Shown here in pieces: positions 9,482 through 17,986 of a DNA stretch of 64,000 nt. The position numbers were made by a program, and so were the translations under genes. The stretch covers positions 310,001-374,000 of the forward strand of contig NZ_JAMXMX010000001.1 of assembly GCF_024055725.1 (NCBI RefSeq), written 5' to 3'. Each line of letters begins with the position of its first letter. Position 1 is the first letter of the stretch. This DNA is from Actinoallomurus spadix. Lineage in GTDB: Bacteria; Actinomycetota; Actinomycetes; Streptosporangiales; Streptosporangiaceae. The notes below the pieces were generated by a model that did no database searches, had not been told where the DNA came from, and saw nothing but the letters and a program-made list of their open reading frames with translations.

Positions 9482-9497
9482 CGTCATCTCTGGATGA
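9482..9497. promoter_or_regulatory. Short inverted repeat between divergent genes (GTCATC-N4-GATGAC)
   Basis: A perfect 6-4-6 palindrome, GTCATCTCTGGATGAC, lies midway between the divergent starts of the esterase and the FAD oxidoreductase. It is a plausible operator, but no regulator gene is adjacent. Confidence 0.35.
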
Positions 9498-9582
9498 CAT
9501 TCCCCGCCCCGAGCGCCGGACATCTCGTCCCCATGGCGTCCTTCATTCCACGGGCGGCCGTTCATAGGAGTTCTTTCCCCTC

Positions 9583-11187
9583 ATGGAGTTTCATACCGAT
9601 GCCCTCGTCGTGGGCGGAGGTCTGGGCGGGGTCGCCGCCGCACTCGCACTGGTCAGGTCCGGCGCCTCGGTCGTCCTGACCGAGGAGTACGACTGGCTCG
9701 GCGGCCAGCTCACCAGCCAGGCCGTGCCCCCGGACGAGCACAGCTGGGTCGAGCGTTTCGGCGTCACGGCCGGCTACCGGGCACTGCGCGACGGGATCCG
9801 CGACTACTACCGGAACCACTACCCGCTGACCGGCCGTGCCCGGGACTGGGGCGAGCTCAATCCCGGCGCGGGCTGGGTCAGCCGCCTCTGCCACGAGCCC
9901 CGCGTCGCCGTGGCGGTCATCGAGGCGATGCTCGCCCCCTACCGCGGCTCCGGCAGGCTGCGCGTGCTGCAGCCGTACCGGCCGGTCGCCGCGGACACCG
10001 AGGGCGACCTCGTCACCGCCGTCACCTTCGCCCACCGGGACACCGGCGAGCGGACGAGCGTGTCCGCGCGGTTCGTCCTCGACGCCACCGAGACCGGCGA
10101 GCTGCTGCCGCTGACCGGCACGGAGTACGTCACGGGATTCGAGTCGCAGGCGGACACCGGCGAGCCCAGCGCCCCGGCGGAGGCCCAGCCGCAGAACATG
10201 CAGGCCATCTCGGTCTGCTTCGCCATGGACCACGTCGACGGCGACCACACGATCGAGCGGCCGAAGACCTACGACTACTGGCGCGCGTACCAGCCGGACT
10301 TCTGGGGCGACCGCCTGCTGTCGTGGTCGGCCCCGATCCCGCGCACGCTCGAGCCGGTCGAACGGACCTTCACCCCCAACCCCGAAGGCGACCCGATGGC
10401 CGTCCTGGGCGACCAGCAGCGCTTCGGCGGTGACCTGGACCTGTGGTCGTTCCGCCGGATCGCCGCGCGCGGCCTGTTCGAGGACGGCGCGTACACCAGC
10501 GACATCACGCTCGTGAACTGGCCGATGATCGACTACTTCGACGGCTCGATCATCGATGTGCCGGACGCCGACCGGCACGTGGCCGCCGCGCGCGAGCTGT
10601 CCCGTTCCGCGCTGTACTGGATGCAGACGGAGGCGCCGCGGCCGGACGGCGGCACCGGGTATCCCGGGCTGCGGCTGCGCGGCGACGTCACCGGCGGCAC
10701 CGACGGCCTCGCCCAGGCCCCCTACATCCGCGAGTCGCGCCGCATCCGCGCGCTGTACACCGTGCCCGAGCAGGACCTGTCCCTGGCCGTACGCGGCGAC
10801 AAGGGCGCGGTCCACTACGGCGATTCGGTCGGCGTCGGCATGTATCGGATCGATCTGCACCCCTCGACCGGCGGCGACAACTACATCGACGTGGGCTGCT
10901 CGCCGTTCGAGATCCCGCTCGGCGCCCTGATCCCCCGGCGCGTGCGCAACCTCGTGGCCGCGGCCAAGAACATCGGCACCACGCACATCAGCAACGGCGC
11001 CTACCGTCTGCACCCCGTCGAGTGGAACATCGGCGAGGCCGCGGGCGCCCTCGTGGCGTTCTGCATGGAGCGGTCCGCGACGCCGTACGCCGTCCGCGAG
11101 AAGCAGGACCTGCTGTCGGACTACCAGACGCGGCTCGAGCGGTCCGGTGTGGAGCTGCACTGGCCGGACGGGGTCCACGGCTACTGA
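9583..11187 (+). CDS. FAD-dependent oxidoreductase (FAD_oxidored family)
   Basis: 534 residues. The N-terminus carries the dinucleotide-binding motif VVGGGLGGVAAALALVRSG, followed by WLGGQLTSQ, as in the PF12831 FAD-dependent oxidoreductases. A second conserved block near residues 445-480 (AAKNIGTTHISNGAYRLHP) is the usual FAD-contact end segment. No signal peptide is visible. Substrate is unknown; members act on sugars, quinones or secondary metabolites. A GGAG site lies 13 bp before the ATG, slightly far. The gene ends 7 bp inside the convergent molybdoenzyme gene. Confidence 0.85.
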   Translation: MEFHTDALVVGGGLGGVAAALALVRSGASVVLTEEYDWLGGQLTSQAVPPDEHSWVERFGVTAGYRALRDGIRDYYRNHYPLTGRARDWGELNPGAGWVSRLCHEPRVAVAVIEAMLAPYRGSGRLRVLQPYRPVAADTEGDLVTAVTFAHRDTGERTSVSARFVLDATETGELLPLTGTEYVTGFESQADTGEPSAPAEAQPQNMQAISVCFAMDHVDGDHTIERPKTYDYWRAYQPDFWGDRLLSWSAPIPRTLEPVERTFTPNPEGDPMAVLGDQQRFGGDLDLWSFRRIAARGLFEDGAYTSDITLVNWPMIDYFDGSIIDVPDADRHVAAARELSRSALYWMQTEAPRPDGGTGYPGLRLRGDVTGGTDGLAQAPYIRESRRIRALYTVPEQDLSLAVRGDKGAVHYGDSVGVGMYRIDLHPSTGGDNYIDVGCSPFEIPLGALIPRRVRNLVAAAKNIGTTHISNGAYRLHPVEWNIGEAAGALVAFCMERSATPYAVREKQDLLSDYQTRLERSGVELHWPDGVHGY

Positions 11188-12311
11188 TCTCCCGGCCCGG
11201 TCGGGCCGGGGGCCGGAGGGGACCCGGTCGTGGTCAGGCGGACCCGGTCCCAGGAGTTGTTGGCGTAGCCCTTCGGATTCCACAGCGCGGCGGGCGACTC
11301 CGGCTGCGTCATCCCGGTGGAGTCCCAGGCCCGGGCGGTGACGACGGTGTCACCACCCGGCAGGTCGACGGTGATACGCCACTCCTGCCACGTCCAGGGG
11401 CTCGGCGGCGGGTCGAGCTCCGCCTGGGTCCAGGTGCGTCCGCCGTCCAGGGAGACGTCGAGCCGGGCCACGGTGCGGTCCTCACCGGCGTACGCGTAAC
11501 CGGTGATCTCCGTCGGGCCCGGGGGAAGCGGTGTGCCGCCGTCGGGCGCCAGGATGGCGCAGGTGACGGCGACCGGACCGAGCGAGATGCCCGCCCCCGG
11601 CCCCGTACGGGTGGGGTCCGCGTCCGGCGGCAGGATGCGGTAGGCGACGGCCTGGAAGTAGTTGCCCGACGGGTCGGCCTGCGCGGTGACGCGCTCCAGC
11701 CACTTGACGCTGCGCGCCCCGATCCACCCGGGGACGATCATCCGCAGGGGCGCTCCGTGCACGTCGGGCAGGGGCCGGCCGTCCATCCCCCAGGCGAGGA
11801 GGACCTCGCCGGAGGTCGCCTTGACCAGCGGGATAGAGCCGCCGAAGGGCTGCGGCGGGTCCGCCAGTGGCGAGACGTCGGGCGCGGCGAAGGCGACGTG
11901 GCGGGCGCCGGGCCGTACGCCGGCGGCGGCGAGCACGTCGGCCAGCAGCACGCCGGTCCAGCGGGCGGTGGAGATGGCGCAGGGCCCCCACGGGTCCTCA
12001 CCGGGGATGTCCCGGACCTCGAGCAGTCCCGCCCGGCGGTTCCCCGCGCACTGCACGGTGGCGAGGATCTCCCGCTCGGCGAACCGCTCGCGCAGGTCGC
12101 CCAGCGACAGGGTGAGGGGACGGTCCACCAGGCCGTCCACGCGCAGCCGCCAGGCGCGGGCGTCGATGCGCGGGACCGGGCCGTGGTTACGGCTATAGAA
12201 GCTCTCACAACCGGTGAGCGGGCGGCGGGCCAGGGCGTGGCGCGGCGGCTCCGCGTTGAACGGATCACGCCGGTGCACCAGCATGTCGTCCCGTTTCCCC
12301 CACGGCCCCAT
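11181..12311 (-). CDS. Sulfite oxidase family molybdopterin enzyme
   Basis: 376 residues from the ATG at 12311, chosen because WGKRDDMLVHRRDPFNAEPP is the conserved start of the family; no strong ribosome site is seen. The Mo-cofactor domain includes SFYSRNHGPVP and the molybdenum-ligand cysteine in TVQCAGNRR (about C88). The C-terminal ~110 residues form the Mo-co dimerisation (Ig-like) domain, with ITGYAYAGEDRTVARLDVSL and GRTWTQAEL. There is no heme domain and no Tat signal, so it is a cytoplasmic SorA/YedY-like relative. True substrate (sulfite or another oxyanion or sulfoxide) is unclear. Confidence 0.9.
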   Translation of the reverse strand: MGPWGKRDDMLVHRRDPFNAEPPRHALARRPLTGCESFYSRNHGPVPRIDARAWRLRVDGLVDRPLTLSLGDLRERFAEREILATVQCAGNRRAGLLEVRDIPGEDPWGPCAISTARWTGVLLADVLAAAGVRPGARHVAFAAPDVSPLADPPQPFGGSIPLVKATSGEVLLAWGMDGRPLPDVHGAPLRMIVPGWIGARSVKWLERVTAQADPSGNYFQAVAYRILPPDADPTRTGPGAGISLGPVAVTCAILAPDGGTPLPPGPTEITGYAYAGEDRTVARLDVSLDGGRTWTQAELDPPPSPWTWQEWRITVDLPGGDTVVTARAWDSTGMTQPESPAALWNPKGYANNSWDRVRLTTTGSPPAPGPTGPGDQ

Positions 12312-12494
12312 GTCCCGAGCGCTACCCACGCGGACGGCCGCCACCCGCGCCGCCTCTCCGAGCGGAGCCAAGTTCGTGCCCGGAGTTCTTTGCCGGGCCG
12401 GGGCAGGACAGGACGGGGCAGGACGGGGGCAGGGCGGCGCGGGACCGTGTTCGGCGCGGTGCGGCGCGCGTTCGGGGTTCGGCGCGGGCCGCGC

Positions 12495-14177
12495 TCAGCC
12501 GCCGGACATCGCCGGGTCGGGAGACTCGGCGAAGGCGCACTCGGGGTGGGCGTCGCGGTCGATGATGTTGCGGACGGTGGCGTGGACGCGGACCGGGCCG
12601 GGCCGCAGGGCCGTCACCTGGAACCAGCCGTCGGGCGTGGTCGTGAGACAGGCCGCGCCGCCGTCGGCGACACCCCACATATCGTTGGCGTGGATGCGGA
12701 CCGTCTCCGTGCCGGCCGTCGGGAAGTCCAGGATGAACGACGAGACCTCGAGCGTGCGCAGCGTGGCGGGACCCGAGGCGAGCGGCACCGCGTCGGCCAC
12801 CTCCCAGACCTTCCAGTGCGCGTCGTGCCAGACCTCGTGCAGGTAGGAGGGCGGATCGGCCAGCAGAGCGGCCTCGGAGAGGCCGCCCCGGTCGAGCGGC
12901 ACGTCGGGCAGCGCGACCAGGCCGACGGCGTTGGCGTTCAGCCAGGCGCGGTAGCCCTCCGCGGTCAGCGGCCGGTAGAGCGCGGGGGAGTAGCGGAGGT
13001 CGAGCTGCCGCTCCCAGCCACGGGCGAGGGGGAACCGCTGGGCGAGGAACATGGTCTCCCAGTGCTCCCGGGTGAACGGGACCTCGAGCCGGCCCCCCGC
13101 GGGGTTCCGGGTGGCCAGGAACGACCGCAGACCGGCGTAGTACGAGGCGCTGGACGACGGGTCCCCGGCCGAGTTCGCCAGGGCGGTCGCCACGGGAACC
13201 AGCTGCCAGCTGAGCAGCGGTACGACCAGCAGCGCCAGCACCAGCCGCCGGCCGTAGCGGAGCAGCAGGTATCCCGCCGCCGGCAGCGCGAGGGTGCTGC
13301 CCAGCCGCGCGATGTTCGCCCCGACCGGGTTGGGCACCACGAAGAGGACGGCGCTGAGCGTGCCGTAGATCACCGCGAAGCGCCGGATCAGGGTGCTGCT
13401 CCGGGGCGCGATGGCCAGGGTCAGCGCGCTGAACAGCAGGACACCGAGGAGGTTGACCAGCGGGAAGGGGAACCGGCCGCTGCCGCCACCGGTCACGAAG
13501 GACACCAGCATGCCCAGGGCGGCCGAACCGAGCGGGGCGACCCGTCGCCAGCCCGCCTGAGGGGCCCAGCTCAGGCCCGCGAGCAGCAGGAACAGCCCCG
13601 CGAGCGGACTCGACAGCGAACAGCAGGCAGCCATCATGAACACCAGCACGGGCAGGCCCTCGAGCGCGGCGAGCAGCGCGGCCAGCCCGAAGGCCAGCCC
13701 GAGGGCGAAGGGCAGCTGACCGATGATCAGCTCACCGACGATGCCGATGGCGAGCGCCAGGCGGAAGAAGATCTGCGCGCCGTCGCGCGGGCCGGGCAGG
13801 AGCCGGCAGGCGGCCCAAGTGATCACCGTGCAGGCGAGCAGGCCGGTGATCCGCGCGCCCAGGACCGCGGCGATCGGCGGGAACAGCACGCTGTAGCCCG
13901 GCAGGCTGTGCCCGTCGTACCACTGGTTGTTGAACGCCACCGGGCCCGCGGTGCGCGCCACCCAGGTCCGGAAGTACTGCGCCGGCAGGTCCGGGCCCCG
14001 GAGGTCGAGGGCGATGACGAGAGCGCCGAGCACCAGCGTCACCGTCCACGGGTGGCGCACCGGCGCGGCGAGGCATCGGCGGATCCACGACTCGTCCCGG
14101 ACCGGCGGGGGCATGGTGGCCACGCGGCCGAGGCTCCGGCCGGTCCCGTCCGGGACGCCGCTCGGACGCGGACGCAT
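12495..14177 (-). CDS. Polytopic membrane protein of unknown function
   Basis: 560 residues from the ATG at 14177, which has a GAGGA site 9 bp upstream. After a basic N-terminus there are roughly nine or ten membrane helices to about residue 385, with an early extracytoplasmic loop rich in aromatics (FNNQWYDGHSLPGYSVLFPP). A ~170-residue soluble C-terminal domain follows, with beta-rich segments and a short Cys-containing end. The shape resembles GT-C-like or other lipid-linked sugar membrane proteins, but no catalytic motif is recognised. It stands alone between convergent and divergent neighbours. Confidence 0.7.
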   Translation of the reverse strand: MRPRPSGVPDGTGRSLGRVATMPPPVRDESWIRRCLAAPVRHPWTVTLVLGALVIALDLRGPDLPAQYFRTWVARTAGPVAFNNQWYDGHSLPGYSVLFPPIAAVLGARITGLLACTVITWAACRLLPGPRDGAQIFFRLALAIGIVGELIIGQLPFALGLAFGLAALLAALEGLPVLVFMMAACCSLSSPLAGLFLLLAGLSWAPQAGWRRVAPLGSAALGMLVSFVTGGGSGRFPFPLVNLLGVLLFSALTLAIAPRSSTLIRRFAVIYGTLSAVLFVVPNPVGANIARLGSTLALPAAGYLLLRYGRRLVLALLVVPLLSWQLVPVATALANSAGDPSSSASYYAGLRSFLATRNPAGGRLEVPFTREHWETMFLAQRFPLARGWERQLDLRYSPALYRPLTAEGYRAWLNANAVGLVALPDVPLDRGGLSEAALLADPPSYLHEVWHDAHWKVWEVADAVPLASGPATLRTLEVSSFILDFPTAGTETVRIHANDMWGVADGGAACLTTTPDGWFQVTALRPGPVRVHATVRNIIDRDAHPECAFAESPDPAMSGG

Positions 14178-14683
14178 GGATGTCCTCACTGCTCTGCTTC
14201 CTCCCCCGGCCTCAGCCGCAACGCCCGCCCACTGTTCCATCCTCCACGCCGGCGTCCCTGGCCCCCGCGTCGGCCTCCGTCCGGCACGCCCTGATCCTGC
14301 CGTATCGCGCTGCCGGGAGGAGTGGATCATCCCGCTCTCCGGCGTGTTCCGCCCCTTCCGGCGCTATTTCGGCCGGAACGGATTCCTCGGATAACGGAGC
14401 CGGAACGGAGGCCGGTCGGGCCGGCGGCAGAGCTCGGCCCGGACACCCGGCAGGCGCACGGCGCCGCCGAGAGGTGAACGGTCACGGAGCGGGATACGGC
14501 CGGATGCGGTCTTTTGTCACTGCTAAGCAGTGATGTACCCTCAGTGTCGGAACAGATACATAATGTGAGATCGTTCCGGGGCGGCGAGGGGGCGGCGACG
14601 TTCGACGACGCCTCCCACGCCCGGTCCAACGATCTCCGATCGCCGGCAGGCCCGCCCGACACCGCACTAGGAGACCTCTCCTC
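14178..14683. other. Intergenic promoter region between divergent membrane-protein and exporter genes
   Basis: About 500 bp with no credible gene. It holds the operator-like palindrome at 14517-14533 and, 24 bp further on, an AT-rich ATACATAATG stretch that could be the -10 of the exporter promoter. Confidence 0.5.
14517..14533. promoter_or_regulatory. Perfect 17-bp palindrome, probable operator of the exporter gene
   Basis: TCACTGCTAAGCAGTGA is a perfect 7-3-7 inverted repeat about 150 bp upstream of the exporter start, just before an AT-rich ATACATAATG element (14556-14565). This is the usual place and size for a TetR- or MarR-type repressor site. No regulator gene is adjacent, so the regulator is unknown. 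Confidence 0.6.
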
Positions 14684-17077
14684 ATGTCGACGACCGCCTC
14701 TACTCTCGTTCCCCGTCGCTGGATCGCCCTCATCTTCATCGCCCTCGCCCAGCTGATGGTCGTCCTGGACGCGACCATCGTGAACATCGCGCTCCCGTCG
14801 GCGCAGCGGGCGCTGGACATCTCGGATGCGAACCGGCAGTGGATCATCACCGCCTACACCCTCGCGTTCGGCGGGCTGCTGCTGTTCGGCGGCCGGGTCG
14901 GCGACCTGATCGGCCGCAGGCGCGCCTTCCTCATCGGCCTGCTCGGGTTCGCGGGCGCGTCGGCCGTCGGCGGCGCCGCGGTCGATGAGGCGATGCTGCT
15001 GGGAGCCCGCGCGCTGCAGGGCGCGTTCGGCGCGCTGCTCGCGCCGTCGGCGTTATCACTGCTGGCGGTGACGTTCACCGTCGCGAAGGAGCGGGCCAAG
15101 GCGTTCGGCATCTACGGCGCGATCGCCGGCGGCGGCGCCGCGATCGGGCTGATCCTCGGCGGCCTGCTCACCGAGTACCTGAACTGGCGCTGGGCGCTGT
15201 ACGTCAACGTGCCGATCGCCGTCATCGGGCTCGTCGGCGCGCTGGCGTTCGTCCGCGACCCCGCCCCGCACGACGGCGCGCGCCTCGACGTCCCCGGCGT
15301 CGTCCTCGTCACCGGCGGGCTGGTCGCGCTCGTGTACGGCTTCACCCGCGCGGAGTCGGAGGGGTGGAGCGACCGCGGTGTCGTCGGCCTGCTGGCCGGA
15401 GCCTGCGTGCTGATCGTGGCGTTCGTCGTGGTGGAGGCGCTGACGAAGGCCCCGCTGTTGCCCCTGCGCGTCATCCTCGACCGTAACCGCGGCGGCGCCT
15501 ACCTCGCGGTCGGCCTGTCGGTGATCGGCATGTTCGGCCTCTTCCTGTTCATGACGTACTACCTGCAGACGGTCAAGCACTACTCGCCGGTCCGGACCGG
15601 CCTGGCGTTCCTGCCGCTCACCGCCGGGATGATCACCGGTTCGACGCAGATCGCCGCCCGGCTGATGAACCACGTGCCGGCGCGCCTGCTGATGGTCCCC
15701 GGCCTGCTCGTCGCGGAGGGCGGCATCGCCCTGCTCCTCGGCCTCCGCGTCGACAGCGCCTACGCCGCCCTGGTGCTGCCCTCGCAGGTGCTGCTCGGCA
15801 TCGGGCTGGGCACGACCATGATGCCCGCCATGAACCTGGCCACCCTCGGGGTGGACGCACGGGATGCGGGCGTCGCCTCCGCGATGGTCAACACCTCCCA
15901 GCAGGTCGGCGGCTCGCTCGGCACCGCGCTGCTCAACACCGTCGGCACCACCGCGGCGACGGGCTACATCGCGGCGCACGCGGCCGGCCGTCCCACGCCC
16001 GCCCTCGCCGCGGCCGGGCTCGTGCACGGCTTCCAGGTCGCCCTCTGGTGGGCGATGGGCGCCATCGGCCTGGCGGCGATCATCGTCGCGGCACTCGTCA
16101 CCGGCCGGGGCGAGCCGCGTACCGCCCCCGCCCGGGCCACCACGGACCTCCCGCGTGAGGCGAGCGGCGCCGAAGCCGAGCCGCCCCGTGAGCTCGCCGT
16201 CGTCGGGACGTACGCCGAGGCACCGCCCGACGAGGGACCCCAGGGCGAGACCCGCCTGGCGTACGCCCCGGTGGCGTCGGCCGCGGGGCCGGGCGGGCCC
16301 AGCGGCCCGCGGGTCCGGGGCCGGGTACGCGGCGCCGACGGCGGCCCGGTGACCGGTGCCGCGCTCACCCTCATCGACCTCGGCGGACGCCAGGTCGACC
16401 GGGCCGTGACCGGCCCCGACGGCGCCTACGCGCTGCGCGCGCCGGGCGGCGGGCCGTACATGCTGATCACCGCGGCCGACGGGCACCAGCCGCGGGCGGC
16501 CACCGTCGTCCTCGGCGACGACCTCGTCGACCACGACGTGACGCTGTCCGGCACCGCGAGCCTCTCGGGTGCCGTACGCGCCGCGGTGACCGGCAGACCG
16601 GTCGCCGGGGCGGTCGTCGTGGTGACCGACGCCCACGGTGAGGTGATCGGCTCGGCCGAGACCGGCGACGGCGGCGGGTTCGTCTTCGAGGACCTGGTCG
16701 CGGGCACGTACGTCGTGGCGGTCAGCGCGGGCGGCCACCGGCCGGCGGCGCTGCCCGTCGAGGTCGGCCCGGGCGGCACCACGCGGTGTGAGGTGGAGCT
16801 GCCCGCCGGCGCGCGCGTGCACGGCACGGTGCGCGCCGGCAGCGACGACCTCCTGCTCGCCGACGCGCGGGTCACGCTCGTCGACGCCGCCGGCGACGTG
16901 GTCGCCACGGCCACGACCGGCCCCGACGGCGCGTACGCCTTCGAAGACCTCGACCCCGGCCCGTACACCGTGATCGCCACCGGGTATCCGCCGGTCGCCC
17001 TGGCGGTCCAGGCGGGTGAGAACGGCTCGGAGCCGCTCGGCCTGACCCTGCGCCATCCGACGGAGGAGCGGGCATGA
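14684..17077 (+). CDS. DHA2 (EmrB/QacA) MFS exporter fused to carboxypeptidase-regulatory-like repeats
   Basis: 797 residues. Residues 1-475 form a 14-helix drug:proton antiporter of the EmrB/QacA type, with motif A as GGRVGDLIGRRRAF and motif C-like GAIAGGGAAIGLILGGLL. A ~70-residue acidic linker leads to three tandem Ig-like carboxypeptidase-regulatory repeats (~545-615, 620-690, 695-785), each with the pattern VRG/VHGTVR...GPDGAYALR or FEDL. The exporter part is standard; the tail is cytoplasmic by helix count and may mediate protein contacts. The stop overlaps the start of the YceI gene (ATGA), indicating translational coupling. The operator at 14517 probably controls both genes. Confidence 0.92.
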   Translation: MSTTASTLVPRRWIALIFIALAQLMVVLDATIVNIALPSAQRALDISDANRQWIITAYTLAFGGLLLFGGRVGDLIGRRRAFLIGLLGFAGASAVGGAAVDEAMLLGARALQGAFGALLAPSALSLLAVTFTVAKERAKAFGIYGAIAGGGAAIGLILGGLLTEYLNWRWALYVNVPIAVIGLVGALAFVRDPAPHDGARLDVPGVVLVTGGLVALVYGFTRAESEGWSDRGVVGLLAGACVLIVAFVVVEALTKAPLLPLRVILDRNRGGAYLAVGLSVIGMFGLFLFMTYYLQTVKHYSPVRTGLAFLPLTAGMITGSTQIAARLMNHVPARLLMVPGLLVAEGGIALLLGLRVDSAYAALVLPSQVLLGIGLGTTMMPAMNLATLGVDARDAGVASAMVNTSQQVGGSLGTALLNTVGTTAATGYIAAHAAGRPTPALAAAGLVHGFQVALWWAMGAIGLAAIIVAALVTGRGEPRTAPARATTDLPREASGAEAEPPRELAVVGTYAEAPPDEGPQGETRLAYAPVASAAGPGGPSGPRVRGRVRGADGGPVTGAALTLIDLGGRQVDRAVTGPDGAYALRAPGGGPYMLITAADGHQPRAATVVLGDDLVDHDVTLSGTASLSGAVRAAVTGRPVAGAVVVVTDAHGEVIGSAETGDGGGFVFEDLVAGTYVVAVSAGGHRPAALPVEVGPGGTTRCEVELPAGARVHGTVRAGSDDLLLADARVTLVDAAGDVVATATTGPDGAYAFEDLDPGPYTVIATGYPPVALAVQAGENGSEPLGLTLRHPTEERA

Positions 17078-17901
17078 CGGAGGACAGGGGCCTGCGGGCG
17101 CGGGTCCGCACCACGGACGGCTGGGCGGTGCCGCACGCGGTCGTCACGGTCGCCGACATGACCGGGCGCCAGGTCTGCCGCGCCGAGGCCGACCCCGAGG
17201 GCGTCGTCCGCACCGGGCCGCTGCCCGCCGGCCGCTACACCGCGATCGTCACGGCCATCGGGTACGCCCCGTCGGCCTCGACCGCGCGGGTGGGCGCGGC
17301 GGGCGCCGCCGAGCTCGGCACGGTCGTGCTGGACCGCCAGGCCGGCACCGATCCGCCGCCGCCCGGCCCGTGGTCGATCGACCCGGCCCACTCCAGCATC
17401 CTGGTCAGCGTCCGGCACCTGGGCCTGTCGAGCATCCACGGGCGCTTCGGGGAGTTCGGGGGCCGCATCGACATCGCCCGGCCCGTCGAGGGCTCCCGCG
17501 TCGACGCCGAGATCAAGGCCGCCTCCATCGACACCGCCAACTCCCTGCGCGACGAGCACCTGCGGGGCGGTGACTTTCTCGACGTCGAGCGGTTCCCGGT
17601 CATCACCTACGCCGGTACGCACGCCGTTCCGGCCGGCGGCGACCGGTGGGTCGTGCGCGGCGAGCTGACGTTGAAGGGCGTCCGCCGTCCGGTGGACCTG
17701 GACCTGACCTACCTCGGCACCGGACCGGACCTGTGGGGCGGCGTCCGCGCCGCCTTCCGCGCCACCACCGAACTGCGCCGCGAGGACTTCGCGATGACCT
17801 TCAACCAGATGGTGGCGGCCGGAATCGGCGCCATCGGCACGACCCTCCGCGTCGTCCTGGACGTCCAGGCGGTGCCCGGCACGTCCCCGCCGCCGGTGTG
17901 A
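17074..17901 (+). CDS. YceI family protein with N-terminal carboxypeptidase-regulatory-like domain
   Basis: 275 residues, starting inside the exporter stop (ATGA overlap). Residues 5-90 are the same Ig-like repeat seen three times in the exporter (LRARVRTTDGWAVPHAVVTV). Residues 100-270 are a YceI lipocalin-like barrel, with WSIDPAHSSILVSVRHLG, RFGEFGG, and DFLDVERFPVITY. YceI barrels bind polyisoprenoids or other long hydrophobic molecules. There is no signal peptide, so it should be cytoplasmic. It may carry a hydrophobic substrate to the exporter through repeat-repeat contact (inference). Confidence 0.9.
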   Translation: MTEDRGLRARVRTTDGWAVPHAVVTVADMTGRQVCRAEADPEGVVRTGPLPAGRYTAIVTAIGYAPSASTARVGAAGAAELGTVVLDRQAGTDPPPPGPWSIDPAHSSILVSVRHLGLSSIHGRFGEFGGRIDIARPVEGSRVDAEIKAASIDTANSLRDEHLRGGDFLDVERFPVITYAGTHAVPAGGDRWVVRGELTLKGVRRPVDLDLTYLGTGPDLWGGVRAAFRATTELRREDFAMTFNQMVAAGIGAIGTTLRVVLDVQAVPGTSPPPV

Positions 17902-17905
17902 GGGC

Positions 17906-17935
17906 GGCCCGTCCCGCCGGACGACGGGACGGGCC
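17906..17935. terminator. Hairpin between convergent YceI and sedolisin genes
   Basis: An 11-bp GC-rich perfect stem (GGCCCGTCCCG with its complement) and 8-nt loop begin 4 bp after the YceI stop. There is no U-tract, as is common in actinomycetes. It may serve both converging genes. Confidence 0.6.
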
Positions 17936-17986
17936 GAAGGCGAGGGGCCCGCGCCCTGGATGCGCGGGGCCCCGGTGGACGAGTGG

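Noticed and set aside
12395-12440. Direct repeats of GGCAGGACGGG-type units between the molybdoenzyme and membrane-protein genes
   Set aside because: Short, irregular and GC-biased; likely low-complexity DNA without function.
10443-14294. A 1,283-codon + strand open frame
   Set aside because: It covers three genes on both strands, is rich in Arg, Gly and Gln, and has no family motif; it is a shadow created by high GC.
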